A DNA stretch of 38,000 nt from Lactifluus volemus (taxonomy: Eukaryota > Basidiomycota > Agaricomycetes > Russulales > Russulaceae). Positions 31,527 to 38,000 of the stretch are shown in pieces. The stretch is from contig WTXI01000334.1 of the NCBI GenBank assembly GCA_022376515.1, forward strand, positions 1 to 38,000, given 5' to 3'. A program made the translations under genes and the position numbers. Under the pieces are notes generated by a model. The model saw only the letters and a list, made by a program, of their open reading frames with translations. It did no database searches and had not been told where the DNA came from. Each line of letters starts with the position of its first letter. Position 1 is the stretch's first letter.

Positions 31527-31917
31527 ACATTATTCTTTTTATTGCGAAATGCCTCTATCGTATTACTTTTCTTGATTTCTTCGCCCTGGGTCCTCATATA
31601 GGCCTCATACCTTGAACCTTCGTCCTTGGACTAAAGGTGGATCGTTTCGTATATAGGTGGGACGAGGTACTGCCACCGCGGGTCCCTGTTGTAGTAAGCT
31701 ATGCGTAATTATATGGCGACAATCTACAAATCTGTAAGCAGAGAAGCGACCCAGGTAGACATTGATGCCATCACAAATAGGTTGTCTGGACCACATGGCA
31801 ATGACGAACTTCTCGATAGAAAAAGCATTCAAGGTACGATTATGATAAACCAGCCTATTCGCGCGTGGCCCAGGCACGCGACGTGTCCTATCAGGCAGCA
31901 TGACATAGGCAATCCTA
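31527..31917. other. Region between convergent genes
   Basis: This is the 3' ends of the C2H2 gene and PIG-P. It should hold both polyadenylation regions. I see no clear canonical signal and no gene. Confidence 0.4.
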
Positions 31918-32625
31918 TTATCTTGGGCGATTGTTTGTGTCATAAAGAACACGATTGACCAAGCCAATTGGTATGTCATACGCCTCCGGTACGGCGTTTG
32001 GGGGCGCATATGCGAGGTAAGGATTCGGCACGCTAGAGTCTGAGTATTGCGCTCTTGAATCTGCGACGTTGAACCCTCGGTCAGAAAAGAGAACTTTCCA
32101 CAGGCAAAAATCTGAAATCGAAACTGACCGGTGAACGCGCTGAGCTCCGAAAAAGCCGGTGTGCCTCTGATGGCCATTGAAAAGTATGTAAAGTAGGTGA
32201 GTAGGACGGTTACGATCGTCCACGCCGGAACGAGTAGGGCCCATTCCCTTAAAAAAAAAAATGGAATTGGTAGATGTCAACGATAACGTAGTACGCCCCA
32301 ACAGCGAAGAGGGGGGGGGAGGGGGGTAAAGCTCCCTTTTTCCCCGTTTTGCAAAAAGAAAAGAAACGTACCGATTAGGATACCAGCTAACTCCGAGCCA
32401 TATGATCCAGTCGTCGGGAAGGATAGCCCAAAGAAAGTAGAGAACGAAGAGGAGATAGGTCACTGCCCAGGCGACGAAGCCGTAAAATTCGGGGGCGCGA
32501 CTGGGCGAAGAAGCTGGAGGTAGCGGCGGAAATTGGGCCAAGGGAGAAGCTGGTGATGTTGGGCCATTGTAGTGCTCACGGCTTTTGTCCTGACGAGATT
32601 TGTCAGTGACGACGAGGACGACCAT
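31918..32625 (-). CDS. GPI19: PIG-P / Gpi19 subunit of GPI-GlcNAc transferase
   Basis: PIG-P is a small ER membrane subunit of the complex that adds GlcNAc to phosphatidylinositol, the first step of GPI anchor synthesis. Three exons: 32625-32372, 32247-32129 and 32060-31918, giving 171 aa. After a Pro/Ser-rich N-terminus of about 45 residues come EFYGFVAWAVTYLLFVLYFLW (first membrane helix), then LPDDWIIWLGVSWYPNREW, the family signature loop. The second helix is ALLVPAWTIVTVLL. The C-terminal part ends ...YDIPIGLVNRVLYD, again family-like. The first intron (32248-32371) is 124 bp, longer than others here, and holds a run of 11 or more T residues (sense strand) just before its acceptor and a long C/T tract. 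Confidence 0.92.
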   Translation of the reverse strand: MVVLVVTDKSRQDKSREHYNGPTSPASPLAQFPPLPPASSPSRAPEFYGFVAWAVTYLLFVLYFLWAILPDDWIIWLGVSWYPNRYVSFLFAKRGKRELYPPPPPSSLLGRTTLSLTSTNSIFFFKGMGPTRSGVDDRNRPTHLLYILFNGHQRHTGFFGAQRVHRSVSISDFCLWKVLFSDRGFNVADSRAQYSDSSVPNPYLAYAPPNAVPEAYDIPIGLVNRVLYDTNNRPR

Positions 32626-33148
32626 GATGGCTGGTTCTGGCTGCCGGCCCCCACTTTACCGCGGCATGTTGCCGCTCTGGAAAGCGGCCCGTTGGTTACA
32701 GTACAGTTATAGTATGGACAGCGATGTACAAGCTACGTGATCTAGATTTGACATAAAGTCATTCCCTTCCAAAGTGTCTGACAGAATTCACTCTATCGTG
32801 TTGTTTGGGACAGATACAGTTACAGTAACGACCCGTACGGTCGGCGATTGTGAACAGCCCCTGCCATCATCGACCTCCACGTCGCGGGATCTTGCTCTGA
32901 TCCCTTCCATTGGTACTAAATTACGGAGGTACATCAAAAAATCCATCCCTTCGGTTCGCAGGAACTCAACGGCGAGTCCGGATCTGCTGTCAAAGGTGAC
33001 GGCTCTCTGCTAAAACCCGGGAACTATGTCCGGTCAAAGCCGATCTGCAAAGCAACGAACGGATGGGCGTAGCATTGATACCCGAAGCATCTATTAAGAG
33101 CCTTTTTCTGTGCGCTCGTTTATGGAAAAGGAGAATGTCTGCGCGACA
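32626..33148. other. Stretch without a recognised gene
   Basis: Lies between the PIG-P start and the 3' end of the RAD51-like gene. An open frame at 32774-33013 (plus) has no recognisable domain. The PIG-P promoter should lie near 32630-32750. Confidence 0.35.
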
Positions 33149-34308
33149 TCAAGACTTGCAAGGACCCATCGTGTTGCCGTCCTGCGAGGGAACATCAGGC
33201 AGAGCAGTTCGGGTGATGTGCAGACCTACCATTTCATACGGTTCATCCGGCATTACGTCCTCCCTGTCACATCTTGGGGATGAAAGCAAGCGTAGCACGC
33301 TGGAAAAAAAAAGCACTGATTTGGACGCTGATGTAAAGAAAAGAAGAGAAACCCGAACCCTGACGTCCTCGTCTCGGGAACAATCAACACGCGATATGTC
33401 CTATGTGGTGGGAGATAGTCGCCGCCTGAGGGTGATGTATGGTTACTCATGCACGGGACACGGGACGAACCGACTTGCCAAGTTGAGGGACGAGAACGGC
33501 TCTAGAACCAGTTTCAAAATTTGCTGGAGAGCCATCAGGAGTGAGGAGCTTGGTGGCTAGCTGCGTGGTAATCACGACCTATCTCAACTCGTATCAGTGG
33601 GAGATGACACGACGAGACGGGGGTAAGGTCGCACTGAGATGTCAAACGAAGAGCATAGCCTGGCCAAGACCTGTTTCAGATGTGCAAGTAACGACGACCG
33701 CGTAAACGACTTTAAGCCCGGAGAGGTATGGAATGGGAACCAGATCGAATTGAGTATGACGAGGCGAATCTGGGAGATGAGATCTTCCATTAGTAAGAAG
33801 ATCGCAATGCATCAAAAAGTTATTCACTGATGGGTGTGCTTCCAAGAACAAGGGAAGATTGTATAAGAATGCCAGGAAATCTGGCAGCGTGAAAATGTTC
33901 AAGTAGTGTACGAGATCCAAGCCGGTATCGGCGAGATTCCTGGATCCTAAAGACTAGCTGAAGCGGAAGGTGACCAACAGTAAGCTTGCTTACGAAGCTC
34001 TGAATGGAGCGAGGCAGGGCTTGCCATGTTTTGCATGTCTATCATATAATTAACGCGAACAGGGGGGCAATGTACCATATCTCACCAACGAAGAGAACCT
34101 GATCATTTGATGATACAGCGTTGCACGCAAATCTAGTCGCCAATGTCTCTTTTGCCGTACCAGGTGGACCTGAAAGCTCCAGAATGTGACCACTTGATAA
34201 ACCTTCTCCTAGAAGCTTATCCAGAGGTACGCATGAGGAAAAAAATCTCTTGTCAACTGAGATTAACTCGGCGGCAGAGCGTCCAAGAAGTGAACTGGTC
34301 ATGGACAT
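33149..34308 (-). CDS. RAD51-paralog-like protein (RAD51C-like RecA fold)
   Basis: RAD51 paralogs help load RAD51 in homologous recombination. Seven exons: 34308-34086, 34038-33994, 33946-33828, 33769-33635, 33578-33479, 33425-33359 and 33299-33149, giving 279 aa. The RecA core starts VPLDKLLGEGLSSGHILELS, then the P-loop GPPGTAKETLA, VLFVDMQNMASP, the Walker-B region IRLVILNSIWFPFH, and the L2-like VVITTQLATKLL, then RTYRVLIVPETRTSG. The P-loop has K followed by E and not T/S, and the Walker-B strand ends in N where D is usual, so ATP hydrolysis may be weak or absent. Intron 5 uses a GC donor (GCAAGT), the only choice with normal length that joins VPQLG to GDYLPP. There is no N-terminal helix-hairpin-helix domain. 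It could equally be another RAD51 paralog. Confidence 0.75.
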
Positions 34309-34486
34309 CTTCCTCGTGATCTGTAAGCCGTGGTCACGGGTTTTGGACGCGAGCGCTTTTTAAACTCGAACACGCCCTTGGTTCAACTTATCCTTGCTTG
34401 TTTTCTTTTCTCAACTAGTCGTATTAGCACACTCTTCTTCCAGCTTCATATTTTGTGATTCCCTACTCCTACGCCTTTGACCACAG
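34309..34486. promoter_or_regulatory. Divergent intergenic region (RAD51-like / RRM gene)
   Basis: 178 bp separate the two start codons. The RRM gene side is CT-rich (CTTGTTTTCTTTTCTC), as is usual in fungal leaders. Shared promoter use is inferred. Confidence 0.4.
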
Positions 34487-36204
34487 ATGAACCCTGGCTC
34501 GGACACATCCCTCTTTAGACAATCCCGAGCAGCATCGGCTGTGAGGGTGGATCGGGTTCCCAGAGCCGGTTTGTTTCTGCCCTTTTGGTGATTTATTCAT
34601 CGTAATTAATAAGATTACTGTCGGGATAGCCCGGCGGGACGTATTAACCCTTTTCAGGAACTTCATTGGTAAACCCCTGCTAGCCTACGTTAACTGTGTA
34701 CACACCTCACACTTTGACGGGCATCTAGGCCCCATTAGGAATGCCGATGTCTGTGGAAATGGGTCTTCTATGGAGGTTACCTTTTTGACCCCCGATGCTG
34801 CAACGTGCGCCCTTCATCTTTCCCTCTATTCCACGATCATTACCGATATCGACGATTCCAGAAGATGCCTCGCCCTGTCGGGATACATTGTCTCAGGTCA
34901 TCCTATGTAAGATCTGTACCTCTTGACACTTTCTATCTCATTTGATGCTCGCTTCCTTTGCCACATGATTTTCTGACGATGGCCTCAGAATTGTAACCCA
35001 AGTTGTAAACGCTAGATCTCCAAGGCCTCGTACAGCTATTCAAGCTACATCTTCGGATACTCGTCGTAACCTATATGTACTTGGGCTGCCATTTGATCTA
35101 TCCAAGTGAGTGCCATACTATTCATCGAGGGATACCTCTCTGATCAGTTTGGCAGTGCAGAGCTAGTTTCCATATTTTCTCATTTTGGTACCGTTACCCA
35201 TTCTGTCATCCTAGCTACCGTCGATAATGCCTCTCGGCGTCGAGGATTCGTTGTGATGTTAACTCACGATGAGGCACAAGCTGCGATGGACAACATCTCT
35301 CAAACAAGTATCAGGTGCGTCATCGTGAAACTACCCTACTTTCTTCATCACCTTATCTTACGCTATACTCCGTAGAGGGTCCATCGTTGATGTGTCATGG
35401 GCCGTAGTCCAACGTTCACAGGGTGCGTCCAGCCTGCCCATGGCCTTTTGTACTTACCAATAGTTCCCGAATCTAGGCTTTCTTGATGGAGGAGATAGGA
35501 CTATAGCTCTAGAAGGCCAAGTGGCCTCTGTTTCTCCTAGCGCAGATCTTGGTGCTACCCCTGCATTTCGGGCTTCCAGTGCTTTAGGTGACCACCCCAA
35601 GACGGTCAATCCGTTGTCAGGTACTCAACCCTGTCATACGAGCATCGTTGTTCACAATCTTCCTGCTTTCTTGTTCGCTCAAGACTCTGACCTGGAGCCT
35701 TTATTCTGTCCGTTTGGTGACGTCAAGGACATACGGAAGCATGACACTTCTTATATCGCCCAGTCTCCCAATTCCGTCTCTGCTATCGTCACTTATTCGT
35801 CTGTTGCGAGTGCCAGGGACGCCAAAGCAGCTTTGCATGGCCAGAGCTATGGAGACAACCCTCTGGTGGTGGAATTTTACTTACCGTTCGACAATAATGA
35901 GTCTAGCTGGAAACTTGACCGAAACCACTCTTCTGGGTCACTCTTGAATCCTCGCGCCTCTCCGTTCGTCTTCGAATCTGCTTCAGTTGTCTCCGCCCCG
36001 CCGACTTGTGTTGCCTCTGGGAACTTTCCTGACTACTTTTCCAGGCCTATATCGAGTGGCTTAACCACACCTCTCAATCACTCATCGTTATTGGAATCCG
36101 TGGCACAAGGACACAGCTCACTTCCTACGTCTAGCCTTCCGTCGCGGAGCAACTCTGCTGCCTCATGGTCCTTCTCACTTGCACGTTCGGGCTTTTACGC
36201 ATAA
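34487..36204 (+). CDS. RNA-binding protein with three RRM domains
   Basis: Seven exons: 34487-34540, 34614-34668, 34729-34906, 34989-35105, 35156-35314, 35376-35422 and 35477-36204, giving 445 aa. The first exon encodes 18 residues and joins by a GTGAGG donor to ITVGIARRDVLTLFRNF, a first, weak RRM that continues SSMEVTFLTPDAATCALHL. RRM 2 has RNP2-like NLYVLGLPFDLS and RNP1-like RRGFVVMLT. RRM 3 has SIVVHNLPAFLF, FCPFGDVKDIRK and SVSAIVTYSSVASARDAK. A Ser/Pro-rich tail follows and ends RSGFYA. The arrangement recalls fungal Mei2-type and other mRNA-binding proteins, but the special C-terminal Mei2 RRM is absent from what I can read, so I give no gene symbol. Target RNA is unknown. A further 3' exon cannot be excluded. 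Confidence 0.78.
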
Positions 36205-36852
36205 AACCTTTAGACCACGACCGAGGGCAAGGTCCCTCTAAAATGACCCCGCTAGCGATACCAACTCCAGATCCATCCAACAAGGTTTCACGTTCTCAGT
36301 TTCTATTTTGAATCCAAGATACGAATAAAAAAATCCGATTCTTCACCTCTCGACACTTGTGTCTATGTTTGATTGCTCAATTCTATCACTATCTGGTATG
36401 TGCACTTGCGAAGTGGTCGAATTCATGTTTATTAATCAGGTGTTCAGTAACTGGCACGCACTGTGTAGAACGCTTCTTTTAATTATGGCGCTCTTAGCCG
36501 CCTTATTACTTTTTTGGTACTGTAGATGGACTCTGTCGTTAGCCGCTGTTCTTTCGCTGTTTTGTGCAATGTGATAAGTTTTGTCTTGCTGTCGCGTAAA
36601 TAACGATGATTACGGTAAACAGTTACCACGGTTCCGGTCAGACGACGAAAGGGTCCGAGTCAAAACACCATCTTGTGGCCAGTGATGCGCTCTGAAAGTG
36701 ACGACCGCGAGAATCGAAAACGGGCACAAGCTGTACGACCCCTCCTCAACGGCCTCAACTCCCGATTTTGAGCCGGTCTGCATCGAGTGATGAACTTGTC
36801 ATCCCCAACTCTCGTGCCCGGACACCTTCAAATCTAATGGAACTCGTTGAGG
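36205..36852. other. Stretch without a recognised gene
   Basis: Short frames only. At 36685 an ATG opens a charged frame (MRSESDDRENRKR) and 36774-36840 is open in the frame of DELVIPNSRARTP. Either could be an upstream exon of the following gene, but I found no splice join that keeps phase with a plausible intron length. Confidence 0.3.
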
Positions 36853-38000
36853 ATGACGTCCCTTCAAATGAATCAAGGGCTTGTATCTGGCGAATATCAC
36901 AGAATCCCAGTTTCCAGTCCATTGGATGAACCGAGACCGTCCTCCTCGATTTCGTTATCGTCCACTTCAAGATCGTCTCTAACGCGATCACGTCCGGTGA
37001 AGAAATCGTCGCGGCTTTCCAGCGGATCTTCTTCAACTTCTGATTTATCAGCTCCCGATGAGTTCTCTTCACCTTCCAAGCGACGTTGGGATGATCTCCG
37101 TCGCCATTTCCTGCCATCGCATCTGGCCGCTCGCACTGCCATGTTCAACCCTCCACAACTCCGCCTCCAGCCTCCAGCGTTCCTTCGCACTCTTCCACAC
37201 CGAAGCAGTTCCGAATACCTAAGCCCGGACTCAAGCAGGTCGTTGAACGGCGCAGGAGCAGTTGCTGATCAAACCAAGAAGTTCGCGGATGACATTCTCA
37301 GGGCATCGAGGGCCGTGAGCTCAAACGACGTCAAGGTGTCAAGGAAGGAGCGCGAAGGTCGATAGCAAGCAAGGCGACATCGTTGAACATGGCTTCATGA
37401 GCTCAACCACTGCGGGCCTCGGCATTGCCAGCTCTTCAGTCTCAAGCCACCTGCCGCAGAGTCGCGCCAAGGCCATGCGGAGACCACCATCCTTGCAGTC
37501 CATGGCAACTATTTCCCTCTCACCATCAGCCGCCTTCACTTCCCTTTGCAACATCATTTCGCACTATGCATCCATCATCCCCAATCATCCCCACCTCGCG
37601 AAACTTTTGCCATACGAAGGCGAGGTCCTATCTTCCCTATTGGTGCCTTTTATGGTTTACCAAAGTGAAACCGCCGAAAACGAACGATCACAAGCAGTGG
37701 AAGCTTTTGAGATTTTAGTGAAGACTTGGGCAGCGTCAGACGAGGTAAGGCCCTTCGTGTCCATCCACCGGCTCACTCTTAGTTGCATATCTTATCTGCG
37801 TCATAGTCTTTCCTTGAGCGCTGCCTTTGGTGTTGTAAAGTTGCGCGGATGATCCCGGATCAAAAGGATGACCGAATGAGGGTACTCCACGCCTTATGGT
37901 CCTGTTTATCATCCCCTGAAGATCCGTTCGGGATCAGGTCGCCCATCATTCTTCAGACACTTTTTCAGGCGCTGTTTTCTCTACAAGGATCACTACTCGC
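36853..38000 (+). CDS. Unrecognised Ser-rich protein, cut by the window end
   Basis: Exons 36853-37314, 37370-37744 and 37807 to beyond 38000 join in phase (introns of 55 and 62 bp, GT-AG). The first 150 residues are Ser/Pro/Arg-rich and probably disordered (SSISLSSTSRSSLTRSRPVKK, then KRRWDDLRRHFLPSHLAARTAMF). From about residue 190 the sequence becomes regular and helical (AAFTSLCNIISHYASIIP, LAKLLPYEGEVLSSLLVPF, AVEAFEILVKTW), continuing with SFLERCLW and LFQALFSLQGSLL up to the edge. I recognise no family. The start is tentative: coding-like sequence lies just upstream in another frame, so a further 5' exon is possible. Confidence 0.5.

Noticed and set aside
32774..33013. Small plus-strand frame of 79 codons
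   Set aside because: No family, no conserved context, and within the promoter side of PIG-P.
33063..33560. Plus-strand open frame of 166 codons
   Set aside because: It is antisense to exons 5-7 of the RAD51-like gene, whose spliced frame matches a known family; the plus frame has no resemblance to any protein I know.
36205..36600. Extension of the RRM protein into a Mei2-type C-terminal domain
   Set aside because: The sequence after the stop at 36204 gives only short frames and no RRM-like motif, so the protein is taken to end there.
1..38000. CRISPR arrays, rRNA and tRNA genes
   Set aside because: No regularly spaced direct repeats and no tRNA or rRNA gene were visible on either strand; only a short tRNA-anticodon-loop complement in the LTR element was seen.

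Overview
The window is nuclear DNA from a filamentous fungus, most likely a mushroom-forming basidiomycete (Agaricomycetes). Genes are dense and broken by many introns of about 50-60 bp. Neighbours are often divergent, with start codons only 97-178 bp apart. Products include sphingolipid C9-methyltransferase and a fungal STAND/Goodbye-type domain fragment. There are no bacterial operons, no CRISPR array and no tRNA or rRNA gene that I can see. I re-joined exons by eye; for each named gene the exon phases sum to one open frame.

Layout. 246-3310: a divergent housekeeping pair, YIF1 (ER-Golgi traffic, minus) and sphingolipid C9-methyltransferase (plus). 3311-16400: an accessory, repeat-rich island. 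It holds a STAND N-terminal fragment, a unit of about 2.7 kb present twice (A, about 4066-6738; B, about 7868-11503), a decayed EPSP-synthase part of an AROM gene, a probable solo LTR inside unit B, a complete non-autonomous Copia-like LTR element (11550-14159), and a 232-bp-arm inverted repeat that this element split. Both copies of the unit keep the same five-exon gene, with open frames of 353 and 352 aa, for a protein I do not recognise. A third, diverged and broken relative sits at about 14400-15000, and its 3' end forms the arms of the inverted repeat.

16402-36204: a conserved housekeeping block. It contains WDR59/Mtc5 (GATOR2/SEACAT nutrient signalling, minus), PUF6/PUM3 (ribosome biogenesis, plus), a broken bestrophin-like fragment, phosphopantothenate-cysteine ligase (CoA synthesis, plus), exonuclease 1 (DNA repair, plus), a two-finger C2H2 protein (plus), PIG-P (GPI anchor synthesis, minus), a RAD51-paralog-like ATPase fold (minus), and a multi-RRM RNA-binding protein (plus). 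36853-38000: the start of an unrecognised serine-rich protein cut by the window end.

The housekeeping genes are unrelated in pathway and look like ordinary neighbours. The accessory island is the part to look at again: a maintained duplicate gene family, pseudogene debris, nested mobile elements and a long hairpin lie together in 13 kb.
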